DNA of 64,000 nucleotides from Lunatimonas salinarum (lineage in GTDB: Bacteria > Bacteroidota > Bacteroidia > Cytophagales > Cyclobacteriaceae). Location of the stretch: positions 186,001 through 250,000 of the forward strand of contig NZ_JACVCV010000006.1 of assembly GCF_017811155.1 (NCBI RefSeq), written 5' to 3'. The translations under genes and the position numbers were made by a program. Within the stretch, counting starts at the first letter, position 1, and each line of letters begins with the position of its first letter. This document shows, piece after piece, positions 41,344-51,386 of the stretch. The notes under the pieces are model-generated. The model was given only the letters and a program-made list of their open reading frames with translations. It ran no database searches and was not told where the DNA came from.

Positions 41344-43479
41344 CTAATTTATGACAAGTTCATCTACCATGATCCAGCCTTGTTGTCCTTTTGCTCCATG
41401 CCATTCGGGAAGTTTGGCGATAGGGTGTGCAACCAATTTGAGGAATTTGGTGTCCTCTGATTGAAAAGGAATAGGAACCCTGGTCAGCATACCTGGATCC
41501 TCTTTTTTGGGTTGGCTTGGGCGATGTTTTGTTTCCAACTTCCACTCATCCGCGTCGCCTTTTTTGGACCAAATTTCAATTTCCTGTGGAGGGAACATCC
41601 AACCACCGCTGTTATACCAGATAGATAGGGCCATATCTGATATGGGAGTGGGTTCCTCGAATTCCATTTCAACCTCCAAAGGTGTGAAACGAAACCCTAA
41701 CCAATTGAGGTTCCAAGAATCTTTTACCGCTTTGTTTCCATCAAAAAGGCTACTGGCACCATCTCCTTTGTATCGGTCTGCGGGAGGGTATTTTAAGGTA
41801 TAGTTCTTGGGGCTTTTTGCAGATTGGATAAATTCCGCAGAAGTAGGATCACTACCCGTCCATCCGGGGGCAAATGCCCTCGCCTTTAGCGTTAGATTTT
41901 CGGTAATCTCCAATGGGCCCTGGTAGAGGATGTGGTTGCTACTGTCCGGTTCTGTGCCATCGAGGGTGTAAAAAATACTCGTTCCTTGGATGGGATGCTG
42001 GATTTTCACTTCCATTTTATCTTTGAAAAACGCACGATCGAATTTAATGACTGGAGGATTTAGCTGGTAAACAGTGCCGTCATCTTTGTAACCGGTCTCA
42101 ATGGTTGTGTTGGGGAGAGCTGATTTTAGCGACTGAAGCTGCGCATCTTCCAAACCGGTGTTCCATATATACAGATGGGTTAGTTTTTTCAGCTCGGAAA
42201 GGTGTGTAATGGCTGCTTCATCCAGCGCATTTCCAGAGAGAGAAAGCAGCCGTAACTGTTCCAATTCTTTTAGGCTTTTGATACCCTCTCCGGAGATATC
42301 TGTAAAATTCAGAAATAAGCGTTCCAAGTTAGGGAAATTTCCAAGTATGGCCATATCCTCATCTTTCAAAGGCATGTTGTTAAGATTGATGGAGACGGTT
42401 TGCTGATAGATATCTTTGAGTTCGGACAATGACTGCGGATCAAAAACAGATCGACCAAAGTAACTAACTGATAAAGCAGGCGAATCCATTCCCAACGCTT
42501 GAACCTTTCGGTAGAAGTTATTGAGCCCTTTGACGGTATTGGCATCAGCTGCCTTAAAATCGTAGGACTTGGCATTGGTAAACTTAGTTGCTGCCAATAG
42601 AAAAATAGAACTGGTATCGCTATAGGCCACTAATTTACGGTCAAGGTCTGAGCCATTGGCGATCCAAGCTTCCAATAGCGCTATTTCTTCTTCGGATAGT
42701 TGTGGTTTGCCTTTTGGGGGCATATGCTCCTCATCTTCAAGAGGAAGTAAAATCCGCTGCACAAGCAGGCTGCCTTGCGGGTCGTTTTCTACGAAGGCAG
42801 GGCCGGAGTCTCCTCCCCGTTGCAGTAATTCAGGCTTGTCCATTCGTAGCCCTCCTTTTTGCTTAGAAGCTTTGTGGCAACTCACGCATTTTTGTTCCAA
42901 GATAGGCATCACCACGTGGGCGAAAACCTCTGCATCCTCCAGTGCCACCAAGGGGGCCTCCGAAGCAAGTGGAGCTGTGACAAAGCCCTCTCCATGGGTA
43001 ATGGAGGCACCTAGGTGACCAGATACCAACAAGCTTACTCCGATTACCCCCATGCCGGCTTTTTGCCAAACAGGGAAAGGTTGGTGCAGGTACGTATATA
43101 ATAGAGATGCAAGCCAGAAGACTGCCAATCCGGACCATTTATGCCAGAGTAATTGTTCTTGGTCATATCCCGGCTCATGGGACAAAAACAGCCCAGCGAT
43201 TACGGTAAATGCCGTGGTGAGACATCCAAGTAACAGTAGGTTTTCTCCGTATTCCAATCCGTCTTCTTTGGTTTTGGCCCAATGGGGAACTAAAAGTAGA
43301 ACCAGTGCGAGCAGTAGGATGACGATCGGAAAATGAAGCAATAAGGGATGCAACCGGCCAAAGACATGTAACCAATCAGGAATAGCCAGTCTGCCCTCGG
43401 CAAAAACCAACACCAAAACAAACGCATGGGCGGCAAACAGCACCTGTCCAGCGATTGTTTTCCATTTTTCTGTAATCAT
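41344..43479 (-). CDS. planctomycete-type cytochrome domain membrane protein with C-terminal sugar-binding-like domains
   Basis: A 711-residue protein. The N terminus holds about five membrane helices resembling DUF2231 (LHPLLLHFPIVILLLALVLLL). The heme-binding motif CVSCHK lies at about 197-202, in a planctomycete-type cytochrome domain ending MPPKGKPQLSEEEIALLEAWI. Then come leucine-rich-like repeats (about 380-450), a beta-hexosaminidase C-terminal-like domain (TSIFYTLDGTEPDSS) and a discoidin-like C-terminal module. It is the third gene of the operon with DUF1501 and DUF1549/DUF1553 proteins. It is convergent with the molybdenum hydroxylase. Confidence 0.82.
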   Translation of the reverse strand: MITEKWKTIAGQVLFAAHAFVLVLVFAEGRLAIPDWLHVFGRLHPLLLHFPIVILLLALVLLLVPHWAKTKEDGLEYGENLLLLGCLTTAFTVIAGLFLSHEPGYDQEQLLWHKWSGLAVFWLASLLYTYLHQPFPVWQKAGMGVIGVSLLVSGHLGASITHGEGFVTAPLASEAPLVALEDAEVFAHVVMPILEQKCVSCHKASKQKGGLRMDKPELLQRGGDSGPAFVENDPQGSLLVQRILLPLEDEEHMPPKGKPQLSEEEIALLEAWIANGSDLDRKLVAYSDTSSIFLLAATKFTNAKSYDFKAADANTVKGLNNFYRKVQALGMDSPALSVSYFGRSVFDPQSLSELKDIYQQTVSINLNNMPLKDEDMAILGNFPNLERLFLNFTDISGEGIKSLKELEQLRLLSLSGNALDEAAITHLSELKKLTHLYIWNTGLEDAQLQSLKSALPNTTIETGYKDDGTVYQLNPPVIKFDRAFFKDKMEVKIQHPIQGTSIFYTLDGTEPDSSNHILYQGPLEITENLTLKARAFAPGWTGSDPTSAEFIQSAKSPKNYTLKYPPADRYKGDGASSLFDGNKAVKDSWNLNWLGFRFTPLEVEMEFEEPTPISDMALSIWYNSGGWMFPPQEIEIWSKKGDADEWKLETKHRPSQPKKEDPGMLTRVPIPFQSEDTKFLKLVAHPIAKLPEWHGAKGQQGWIMVDELVIN

Positions 43480-43511
43480 AAAATAACGGTTATTGAGGGT
43501 TTTCCTGTTAG

Positions 43512-44969
43512 TTAGGCAATGATGTCGTTTACCAGATGTCCATGAACGTCGGTTAGCCTATAGCGTCTGCCCTGATGTTTAAAGGTGAGTCTTTCGTGGT
43601 CCACTCCCAACAAGTGCAGCATGGTCGCGTGGAAGTCATGCACATGAACCGGATCCTTAACAATGTTGTATCCAAATTCATCGGTTTCGCCATAGACAAT
43701 GCCCGGTTTTACACCACCGCCGGCCATCCACACAGAAAACGCCCTAGGGTGGTGATCACGGCCATAGTTTTCCGCAGAGAAGCGCCCTTGGCAATAGTTG
43801 GTTCGGCCAAATTCTCCGCCCCAAATTACCAGTGTTTCATCGAGAAGACCTCGCTGCTTCAGGTCTGTAATTAATGCGGCAGAAGCTTGGTCGGTGTCAA
43901 GCGCTTGTCCGGCCATCTCACTCGGAAGGTTGCCATGTTGATCCCATCCCTGATGGTAGATTTGAACAAACCTAACACCGTTTTCAGACAGTTTCCTGGC
44001 AAGCAGGCAGTTAGCTGCATAAGTTCCCGGAACCAGGCACTCCGGACCATATAGTTTGACAATGCTATCAGGTTCCTTGGTTAAGTCGGTTACTTCAGGT
44101 ACCGCTGTCTGCATACGGTAGGCCATTTCGTATTGCTGGATTTTCGTATTTATCTCCGGATCACCAAAGGACTCGTAGTTCATTTGGTTTAGTTGCGCCA
44201 GCTTATCCAACATTCTTCGGCGGTCTTCTTTGGACATGCCCTCCGGATCGGCCAAGTAAAGGACAGGCTGCTCTCCACTGGAAAACTGCACGCCCTGGTG
44301 TACTGAATCTAAGAAGCCATTTGTCCAAAGCTTGGAGTACACCCCTTGCCCATTTCCTTTGCCACGGCTCAGGAGTACGCAGAAGCTGGGTAAATTGTTG
44401 TTGTCACTACCCAGTCCGTAACTCAGCCAAGCCCCCATACTGGGGCGGTTACCCACTTGCGCCCCTGTTTGAAAAAAGGTAAGTGCTGGATCGTGATTGA
44501 TAGCCTCGGTGTGCATGGAGCGAATGATGCAAAGATCATCCACAATTTTGGATGTGTAAGGGAATAGGTCGCTAACCCAGGCACCGGCTTGTCCATACTG
44601 CTTGAATTTAGGGTACGAACCTACCAATGGGAAGGAGGCTTGCCCGGAGGTCATTCCCGTAAGGCGTTGCCCCTGACGGATGGAGTCAGGAAGTTCTTCC
44701 CCCATTCGCTGGTTAAGCGTAGGTTTATAGTCAAAGGATTCCAACTGGGATGGTGCTCCGTTCTGGAATAAGTAGATCACTCGTTTAGCTTTGGGGGCAA
44801 AGTGCGGCACGTTTGCCAGAATTCGATCGGTATCCAACTGGGAGCTGCCCTTAAACAGATCAGGTATCAATAGAGAGCCCAACGCCAAACTACCCAATCC
44901 AACGCTCGCTTTGGATAGGAATTTTCGTCTATTTTCGTTTAATCCGCCTTCTAATCGTTCTTTTTCCAT
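43512..44969 (-). CDS. DUF1501 family protein, Tat signal
   Basis: A 485-residue member of DUF1501, a sulfatase/alkaline-phosphatase-like family. A twin-arginine signal is present (NENRRKFLSKASVGLGSLALGSL). Family motifs: IYLFQNGAPSQLESFDYKP, IIRSMHTEAINHDPALTFFQTG, and WDQHGNLPSE, with VIWGGEFGRTNYCQGRF and GRDHHPRAFSVWMAGGGVKPG near the C terminus. It follows the DUF1549/DUF1553 gene by a single base and is followed by the cytochrome-domain gene after 32 bp. The biological role of DUF1501 is unsettled. Confidence 0.9.
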   Translation of the reverse strand: MEKERLEGGLNENRRKFLSKASVGLGSLALGSLLIPDLFKGSSQLDTDRILANVPHFAPKAKRVIYLFQNGAPSQLESFDYKPTLNQRMGEELPDSIRQGQRLTGMTSGQASFPLVGSYPKFKQYGQAGAWVSDLFPYTSKIVDDLCIIRSMHTEAINHDPALTFFQTGAQVGNRPSMGAWLSYGLGSDNNNLPSFCVLLSRGKGNGQGVYSKLWTNGFLDSVHQGVQFSSGEQPVLYLADPEGMSKEDRRRMLDKLAQLNQMNYESFGDPEINTKIQQYEMAYRMQTAVPEVTDLTKEPDSIVKLYGPECLVPGTYAANCLLARKLSENGVRFVQIYHQGWDQHGNLPSEMAGQALDTDQASAALITDLKQRGLLDETLVIWGGEFGRTNYCQGRFSAENYGRDHHPRAFSVWMAGGGVKPGIVYGETDEFGYNIVKDPVHVHDFHATMLHLLGVDHERLTFKHQGRRYRLTDVHGHLVNDIIA

Positions 44970-44970
44970 T

Positions 44971-47289
44971 TTAGGTCCTTGTTATTGCTTCTTCCAAATT
45001 ATATAGGGCAACTACCACTTGCATTAGGGCTGCGGTCTCAGGTTTGCTCATTTCTTCTTTTATTGGATAGTCTCCAATACTTACTAAAGGTGTTATATCG
45101 TCAGGCCGTTCCGTAAATCGCACAAATTCTTCTTGGTAAAAACCCATCAGCAGTTCCATTTCCTGTTCATGGGGCGGTCTACTAAGAATTCGGGTAAAGG
45201 CTTCGGTGATCGCAGCATCCTCTTTATTATCGTGGCTTTGTACCAGAGAGTAGGCAAGCACGCGGGATGCTTCCAGTACCAGCGGGTCATTCAGCATCGC
45301 CAAGGCCTGTAGGGGTGTATTGGTCCTGCCTCTGCTTACCTCACAAAGATCCCGGTTACTCCCGTCAAAAATGATCGGTTTGGGTGGGGGAGAGGTCAGT
45401 TTGATAAAGGTGTACAAGCCTCTTCGGTACAATGCATCACCTTTGTCCTGTCGATAGACGGCCAACTCTCCCCTTCCGGAAGTAGATGCCTCCCACAATC
45501 CGGCCGGTTGGTAGGGTTTTACACTAGGTCCTCCGATTTTGCGGTTTAGCAGGCCACTACTTGCCAACACGATGTCACGGATATGTTCCGCATTTAGGCG
45601 GATGCGGGGTGACCAAGATAAATACTGGTTTTCAGGGTCGATTTCCAGTTTTTTAGGGGTCACTTCTGCAGATTGCTGATAGGTAGCCGAGCTTACCACC
45701 TTTTTTATTAAGCCTTTTATATCCCATTCGCTATCCCGAAAGTCCACTGCTAGCCAGTCCAATAACTCGGGGTGGGAAGGAAGGTCTCCCTGCATACCAA
45801 AGTCTCCCGCAGATTTGACGATGCCCACACCGAATAATTCTTGCCATATTAGATTGACAAAAACGCGGGCAGTGAGAGGGTTCTGCTCGTCAAAGGTCCA
45901 TTGTGCCAAGCCAAGGCGGTTTTTCGGCAGTTTCTCGTCAAATGGAAGTACAGCTACAGGTGTAGATGGGGTAACAGGCCGACTGGGTGCGTCGTAAAGA
46001 CCCCGATCCAAAATGTAGGTAGTCCGAAGCGTATCTTTAAAATCCTCCATCACGGAGACCATGATTCTGCTGGTGTCGCCGTGGTTTACAAAACCCAACA
46101 CATCTTCCAGGTCATCCTGCTCTATCCACATAATAGGTGTCTTGGCTGGTTTGGATCTGCTTACATCCCCCTCGTATCCCTTTTCGGGGGTATTGTTAAA
46201 GAATGCGTACATGCTAAAGTAATCCTCTTGGGAAATGGGATCGTACTTGTGGTCGTGGCACTGTGCACATTCGGCTGATAAGCCCAGTATCGCTTTGGTG
46301 AAGGTATTGGTCTTGTCCACAATATACTCGACGCGGTATTCTTCCTCAATAACCCCGCCTTCCTCGGTGTATTTGTGGTTTCGGTTAAATGCAGTGGCGA
46401 GAATGGTTTCTTTATTGGCATCGGGAAGCAAATCACCTGCAAGTTGCCAAGTGATAAACTGGTCGTAAGGAATGTTTTTATTGAACGCGTGTATCACCCA
46501 GTCCCGGTAGGGCCATTGGGTGCGGATATTGTCGTCCTGATAACCATACGAGTCTGAGTAGCGGGAAATATCCATCCACAGTACAGCCATTCGTTCTCCA
46601 AAAGCAGGGTCTGACAACAGCCGGTCAATTACCTTTTCGGTGGCGTCCGGACTGTCATCGCTAAGATATTCTTGAATAAGATCTAGCGAAGGGGGTAATC
46701 CCGTCAAGTCAAGGCTTAACCGTTTTAGCAGGTGGGCTTTCTGTGCAGGCTGATTAGGAGTCAGGCCAACCGATTCCATTTTAGAGGCAATGAAATAATC
46801 AATTTCATTTTTTGTCCATTCTTTGTTTTTAACAGAAGGAAGGCTTCGTTTTTCCGGCAGAACAAATGCCCAATGTGGTTCGTATTTTGCGCCCTGTGCA
46901 ATCCACTTTGTCAGAATTTCTTTTTCTTCCTCTGTGAGTTTTAGGTTTGACTCAGGAGGTGGCATTATTTCGTTTGGGTCATCGGAGTAAAGCCGGTTGA
47001 CCACTTCAGATTCTTTTGCTTTGCCAGGTACAATGGCATGTGCATTCGGGTTTTCCTTTAACGCAGCATATGCGCCTTCTTCGGTATCCAATCTAAGTCC
47101 CGCCTCCCGGGTATTGGGGTCAGGCCCGTGACAGGCAAAGCAGTTATCAGAAAGTATGGGGCGTACATGAAAGTTATAACTTAGCTGGTCACTTTCTTGA
47201 AGGTTTCCGGCCTTATCCGAATTTGACGGGTTACAGGCAGAAACGGCAACAGCAAGAAATAATACTAAATAGATTAACTGTTTGGGCAT
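44971..47289 (-). CDS. planctomycete-type cytochrome, DUF1549 and DUF1553 domain lipoprotein
   Basis: A 772-residue protein starting with a lipoprotein signal (LFLAVAVSACNPSN). The PSCyt1 domain has CFACHGPDPNTREAGLRLDTEEGAYAAL and MPPPESNLKLTEEEKEIL. DUF1549 follows (WTKNEIDYFIASKMESVGL, LSLDLTGLPPS) with a second CxxCH, CAQCHDHKYDPI, and then DUF1553 (LTARVFVNLIWQELFGVGIVKSAGDFG; RGRTNTPLQALAMLNDP). It is the first gene of the operon. In planctomycetes these partners are encoded beside DUF1501; their role is not established, but a heme-linked envelope oxidation is suggested. Confidence 0.9.
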   Translation of the reverse strand: MPKQLIYLVLFLAVAVSACNPSNSDKAGNLQESDQLSYNFHVRPILSDNCFACHGPDPNTREAGLRLDTEEGAYAALKENPNAHAIVPGKAKESEVVNRLYSDDPNEIMPPPESNLKLTEEEKEILTKWIAQGAKYEPHWAFVLPEKRSLPSVKNKEWTKNEIDYFIASKMESVGLTPNQPAQKAHLLKRLSLDLTGLPPSLDLIQEYLSDDSPDATEKVIDRLLSDPAFGERMAVLWMDISRYSDSYGYQDDNIRTQWPYRDWVIHAFNKNIPYDQFITWQLAGDLLPDANKETILATAFNRNHKYTEEGGVIEEEYRVEYIVDKTNTFTKAILGLSAECAQCHDHKYDPISQEDYFSMYAFFNNTPEKGYEGDVSRSKPAKTPIMWIEQDDLEDVLGFVNHGDTSRIMVSVMEDFKDTLRTTYILDRGLYDAPSRPVTPSTPVAVLPFDEKLPKNRLGLAQWTFDEQNPLTARVFVNLIWQELFGVGIVKSAGDFGMQGDLPSHPELLDWLAVDFRDSEWDIKGLIKKVVSSATYQQSAEVTPKKLEIDPENQYLSWSPRIRLNAEHIRDIVLASSGLLNRKIGGPSVKPYQPAGLWEASTSGRGELAVYRQDKGDALYRRGLYTFIKLTSPPPKPIIFDGSNRDLCEVSRGRTNTPLQALAMLNDPLVLEASRVLAYSLVQSHDNKEDAAITEAFTRILSRPPHEQEMELLMGFYQEEFVRFTERPDDITPLVSIGDYPIKEEMSKPETAALMQVVVALYNLEEAITRT

Positions 47290-47470
47290 TTTCGGGACTG
47301 AGTGAGTTTATTTATCGAAACCCTAAAATGAGCAAATTTGGGTGAAATAGCAAGCGTTTTTTTATATACGGAAAATGTTGGGATCTAGCAGCGTCAAGTA
47401 GAGAAATGGCTAAAATTGGAATGGCGGCGCTTGCTGAAATCAGCAAACGTAGCAAGGATGGGAAAAAGAA

Positions 47471-47496
47471 AGGCTGCCAAACAGCAGCCTCTTTTT
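47471..47496. terminator. terminator after accC
   Basis: AGGCTGC (47471-47477) pairs with GCAGCCT (47484-47490). Read on the minus strand the hairpin is followed by TTTCTTTTT, closing the accC transcript; the plus-strand side also has a T-run. Confidence 0.75.
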
Positions 47497-47498
47497 GA

Positions 47499-48854
47499 TT
47501 AGTTGGTCTTTTTTACTTTTGAGAAGTCGAAGGTTTCCAGAAACTTGGTCGTAAAGTTGCCCGCCTTGAATTCCTTGTCTTCCAATAGCGCCAAGTGGAA
47601 AGGAATGGTGGTTTTAATGCCATCAATTACAAACTCTTCCAACGCCCGTTTCATCCGAACAATTACTTCCTCTCGTGACTGACCGCTCACGATGAGTTTG
47701 GCGATCATGGAATCGTAATTTGGGGGGATGACGTAGCCGGCGTATACGTGGCTGTCTATTCGCACACCCCTCCCGCCAGGTAGATGGAGGTTGACGATTT
47801 TACCGGGGCTAGGTCGGAAGTTGTTGGCGGGGTCTTCTGCGTTGATCCGACATTCCATGGCGTATAATTTCGGATAGTAGTTTTTCCCACTTATCGGTTC
47901 ACCAGCAGCTACCTTTATCTGTTCTTTGATCAGGTCAAAGTCAGTGACTTCTTCTGTTATAGGGTGTTCGACCTGAATACGGGTATTCATTTCCATGAAG
48001 TAGAAATTGCGGTGCTTGTCTACCAAGAATTCAATGGTACCTGCACCCTCGTATGCAATCGCCTCCGCGCCTTTGATAGCTGCTTTACCCATCATGTCCC
48101 TTAGTTCGTCCGTAATAAAGGGGGAAGGGGTTTCTTCTACGAGTTTTTGGTGTCGGCGCTGTATGGAACAATCTCTTTCGGAGAGGTGGCAGGCACGTCC
48201 TTTAGAATCACCGATAACCTGTATTTCAATGTGCCGAGGTTCTTCTACGAATTTTTCCAGATAGAGTCCATCATTTCCAAAGGCTGCAGCGGACTCCTGC
48301 CTCGCATCATCCCACGCCTTTTTGAACTCACTTGCTTGCTTTACGATCCGCATGCCTCGTCCCCCTCCACCGGCTGTGGCCTTTAGGATGATTGGGTAGC
48401 CGATTTCCTCGGCCACCTGAAGGCCCTGCTCCAAGTCCTGCAACAAGCCATCAGATCCCGGTATAGTAGGAACTCCTGCTTCTGCCATGGTGGCTTTGGC
48501 AGTAGCCTTGTCTCCCATTTTGTTGATCATCTCGGGGCTTGCTCCGATGAACTTGATGTTATATTCTTCGCATATCCTCGAAAATTCCGCGTTTTCGGAT
48601 AAAAAACCATATCCCGGATGAATGGCATCTGCATTGGTAATCTCTGCCGCGGCAATGATGCGGGGAATATTCAGGTAAGAATCCCTGCTTGGCGCAGAAC
48701 CAATACAAACGGCTTCATCTGCAAAGCGGACGTGCAGACTGTCTTTGTCTGCGGTAGAGTAAACAGCCACTGTTTTGATCCCCATCTCTTTGCAGGTACG
48801 AATGATCCTGAGTGCTATTTCTCCTCTGTTGGCTACTAATATTTTTTTAAACAC
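47499..48854 (-). CDS. accC: acetyl-CoA carboxylase, biotin carboxylase subunit
   Basis: A 451-residue ATP-dependent biotin carboxylase, the first half-reaction of fatty-acid synthesis. The ATP-grasp domain carries [14 protein letters not shown], and the active-site region [22 protein letters not shown] is present. The start codon is GTG at 48854 ([16 protein letters not shown]). It is the last gene of fabH-efp-accB-accC. Confidence 0.96.
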   Translation of the reverse strand: MFKKILVANRGEIALRIIRTCKEMGIKTVAVYSTADKDSLHVRFADEAVCIGSAPSRDSYLNIPRIIAAAEITNADAIHPGYGFLSENAEFSRICEEYNIKFIGASPEMINKMGDKATAKATMAEAGVPTIPGSDGLLQDLEQGLQVAEEIGYPIILKATAGGGGRGMRIVKQASEFKKAWDDARQESAAAFGNDGLYLEKFVEEPRHIEIQVIGDSKGRACHLSERDCSIQRRHQKLVEETPSPFITDELRDMMGKAAIKGAEAIAYEGAGTIEFLVDKHRNFYFMEMNTRIQVEHPITEEVTDFDLIKEQIKVAAGEPISGKNYYPKLYAMECRINAEDPANNFRPSPGKIVNLHLPGGRGVRIDSHVYAGYVIPPNYDSMIAKLIVSGQSREEVIVRMKRALEEFVIDGIKTTIPFHLALLEDKEFKAGNFTTKFLETFDFSKVKKTN

Positions 48855-48882
48855 GTTTTTTTAAATTCAGGTTTTCAATCGT

Positions 48883-49350
48883 TTAACCAGCAGTGTCTAC
48901 TAAAAACAGGGGCTGGTCAAACTCGACAGGGGACGCATTTTCGACCAATACTTTGACGATTTTTCCGGACACTTCTGAATCAATTTCGTTGAAAAGTTTC
49001 ATCGCTTCGATGATACATACGGTATGACCCGCTTGGATGGTGTCACCTACATTCACAAAGGAGGGCGAATCAGGGTTTGGAGTTCGGTAGAAGGTTCCGA
49101 TCATGGGTGATTTGATCTCTACCAAGGTTCCCGATACAGCAGGTGTCTCCTGGCTCGGAACAACGGGGGTCGGCGCCGAAGCAACGGCTACCGGGACTGC
49201 CGGCGCAGGTGAGACTTCCGGGGTCTTTAAGGCACTTGGCTCTACACTCTTTTTGACCGACAGCTTGAATTCATCTGTCTCAATCTTCACCTCAGCGAGT
49301 CCTGACTGTGATATGAAATCAATCAATTCTTGTATCTCTTTCGCTTTCAT
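48883..49350 (-). CDS. accB: acetyl-CoA carboxylase, biotin carboxyl carrier protein
   Basis: A 155-residue BCCP. The C-terminal biotinyl domain carries EAMKLFNEI, with the biotinylated Lys; the N-terminal helix and a Pro/Ala-rich linker (residues 36-70) precede it. It lies 28 bp upstream of accC. Confidence 0.95.
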   Translation of the reverse strand: MKAKEIQELIDFISQSGLAEVKIETDEFKLSVKKSVEPSALKTPEVSPAPAVPVAVASAPTPVVPSQETPAVSGTLVEIKSPMIGTFYRTPNPDSPSFVNVGDTIQAGHTVCIIEAMKLFNEIDSEVSGKIVKVLVENASPVEFDQPLFLVDTAG

Positions 49351-49466
49351 ATGTTATCGTTTTATGCCCAAACAACACCCTTTAAGGGATTACTGTAGGC
49401 GTGCTTATTGTTTCAGATGATTGGTATAACCTTGAAATTTAGTAAAAAATAACAAAGTTTGGGCAA

Positions 49467-50030
49467 TTATTTCACTCTTTCTGAGTAAGAACCGTCGCGG
49501 GTATCAACTTTAATCATGGTGTCCTGCTCTACAAAAAGTGGCACCATGACCACTGCACCGGTTTCCAATGTAGCCGGCTTTAAGGCATTAGTCGCAGTGT
49601 CGCCCCTTATGCCAGGCTCGGTATAGGTGATCATCAATTCTACAAAGGGGGGCAATTCCACGCCCAGAGGCTTTTCGGTTTCCGCATGAATAAGGATGTC
49701 TGCCAGCTGTCCTTCTTTCAACAACTGTGGCCTTTCGATCAGTGATTCTTCGATGGGGATTTGTTCGAAGGTATTCATGTCCATGAAATGGTAGCCCATG
49801 TCGTCAGCGTAGATGAATTGGTGGGGTCTTTTCTCCACCCTTGCGGTCGTTACTTTTTCACCGGCGCTGAAGGTCTTTTCCAACACTTTGCCCGATGTTA
49901 GGCTTTTCATCTTTGTCCGAACAAAAGCTGGGCCTTTGCCTGGTTTGACGTGCTGGAACTCTACGATGCTAACGATGTCATTGTTGAATTCCAAGCACAG
50001 ACCATTTTTGAAGTCTGCGGTACTTGCCAT
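49467..50030 (-). CDS. efp: elongation factor P
   Basis: A 187-residue translation factor that relieves stalling at polyproline stretches. The N-terminal KOW-like domain has QHVKPGKGPAFVRTKM, in which the loop Lys is the usual modification site; the OB domains follow (PPFVELMITYTEPGIRGDTATNALKPATLETGAVVMVPLF). Located between fabH and accB, as in many Bacteroidota. Confidence 0.95.
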   Translation of the reverse strand: MASTADFKNGLCLEFNNDIVSIVEFQHVKPGKGPAFVRTKMKSLTSGKVLEKTFSAGEKVTTARVEKRPHQFIYADDMGYHFMDMNTFEQIPIEESLIERPQLLKEGQLADILIHAETEKPLGVELPPFVELMITYTEPGIRGDTATNALKPATLETGAVVMVPLFVEQDTMIKVDTRDGSYSERVK

Positions 50031-50059
50031 CTTTTATGTTGATTTTATGTTGATTCTCG

Positions 50060-51058
50060 TTAATTTGGATCGTAGCCCCATTTTAGGTAAATGGCGCCCC
50101 AAGTAAAGCCTCCTCCGAATGCAGCCAATATCAGGTTGTCGCCTTTTCCCAGCTGGGATTCGTAATCCCAAAGGCAGAGTGGGATGGTACCCGCGGTAGT
50201 ATTTCCGTATTTCTCGATGTTTAACATCACTTTTTCTGGACCCACTCCCATGCGGTTTGCGGTGGCATCGATGATTCTTTTGTTGGCTTGATGGGGGACA
50301 AGCCAGGATATGTCGTCTCCTGTCAGGTGGTTTTTTGCCATGATTTTGGCGCTGACGTCAGCCATATTGGTTACGGCAAACTTAAAGACGGTTGAGCCCT
50401 CTTGATAGATGTAATGCTCTTTGTTGGCGATGGTCTCCAAACTTGCCGGATGTAGGCTTCCCCCGCCTCGCATGTGGAGGAAGTCCGCTCCTTTACCATC
50501 CGAGTGCAACATGGAGTCCATTACCCCCAGTTCCTCTTCGGTAGGTTCTAATAAGACAGCGCCACCACCGTCACCGAAAATAATGCACGTAGAGCGGTCC
50601 TCGTAGTTTACGATCGAGGACATTTTATCGGCCCCGATCACGATGACTTTTTTGTGCATCCCGGTTTCTATAAACTGACTCCCAAGGGTGAGGGCGTATA
50701 AGAACCCGGAGCAAGCTGCGGAGATGTCAAATCCATAACTATTGGAAGCGCCAACGTTGGCGGCTATCAGATTGGCTGTGGACGGGAAAAACATATCTGG
50801 AGTAACCGTCGCACAGATAATGAGTTCTATATCTTCGGCCCGTGTATTCGTCTTTTCGAGAAGTCCCTTTACCGCTTCAGTACCTATAACCGATGTGCCT
50901 TGGTTTTCACCCTTTAAAATTCTCCTTTCCTTGATGCCGGTCCTGGAGGTGATCCATTCATCGTTGGTGTCTACCATGGTTTCCAGTTCTTGGTTGGTTA
51001 GCACATACTCTGGAACCCATCCTTGTACTCCGGTTATTACCGCTCTGATTTTCTTCAT
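50060..51058 (-). CDS. fabH: beta-ketoacyl-ACP synthase III
   Basis: A 332-residue KAS III that starts fatty-acid chains from acyl-CoA and malonyl-ACP. The catalytic Cys lies in [13 protein letters not shown], the His in VPHQANKRI, and the Asn in [14 protein letters not shown]. First gene of fabH-efp-accB-accC. A full promoter match lies 131 bp upstream. Confidence 0.96.
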   Translation of the reverse strand: MKKIRAVITGVQGWVPEYVLTNQELETMVDTNDEWITSRTGIKERRILKGENQGTSVIGTEAVKGLLEKTNTRAEDIELIICATVTPDMFFPSTANLIAANVGASNSYGFDISAACSGFLYALTLGSQFIETGMHKKVIVIGADKMSSIVNYEDRSTCIIFGDGGGAVLLEPTEEELGVMDSMLHSDGKGADFLHMRGGGSLHPASLETIANKEHYIYQEGSTVFKFAVTNMADVSAKIMAKNHLTGDDISWLVPHQANKRIIDATANRMGVGPEKVMLNIEKYGNTTAGTIPLCLWDYESQLGKGDNLILAAFGGGFTWGAIYLKWGYDPN

Positions 51059-51324
51059 TGATTGATTAAACGACTGTTGAAATTTAAGATCACGATGCGG
51101 TGGTTTATTTCTGCTTTTTTGCCCCTTTTACCTGATCCTACGTGTGGTTTTTGTTTCGTTTCTCAAAAACTATCGATGAAACGGACTGGCAAAAATATTT
51201 AAAATGTCCCTCTCCACCAAAGATTTTTGAAGTTAAGGCTAATAAAATGACCGAAACCGGTGATAGCCAAAAATTGGATTTGACCCGCAGCAGCTCATAG
51301 GGCAGGACACTATGCACCAATAAA
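51059..51324. other. fabH leader and upstream sequence
   Basis: Apart from the promoter, about 130 bases of fabH leader with no recognised structure and 100 bases between promoter and terminator; no gene seen. Confidence 0.45.
51190..51221 (-). promoter_or_regulatory. promoter of the fabH-efp-accB-accC operon
   Basis: On the minus strand TTTG (51218-51221), a 20-base spacer and TATTTTTG (51190-51197) give a full match to the Bacteroidetes -33/-7 consensus. The leader to the fabH ATG is about 125 bases. Confidence 0.7.
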
Positions 51325-51363
51325 AAAAGAGCATCCTTTTAGATAAAAGATGCTCTTTTCTTT
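51322..51363. terminator. terminator between leuA and the fabH promoter
   Basis: AAAAGAGCATC (51325-51335) pairs with GATGCTCTTTT (51349-51359), with additional TTTT/AAAA pairing inside. T-rich sequence on both strands; it terminates leuA. Confidence 0.8.
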
Positions 51364-51386
51364 GCCGGACAATTAAATGTCCCTTT

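Noticed and set aside
47406-47498. A 30-codon plus-strand frame starting MAKIGMAALAEISKRSKDGK between accC and the DUF1549/DUF1553 gene
   Set aside because: It runs straight through the accC terminator hairpin, has no promoter match and no recognisable family; probably chance.
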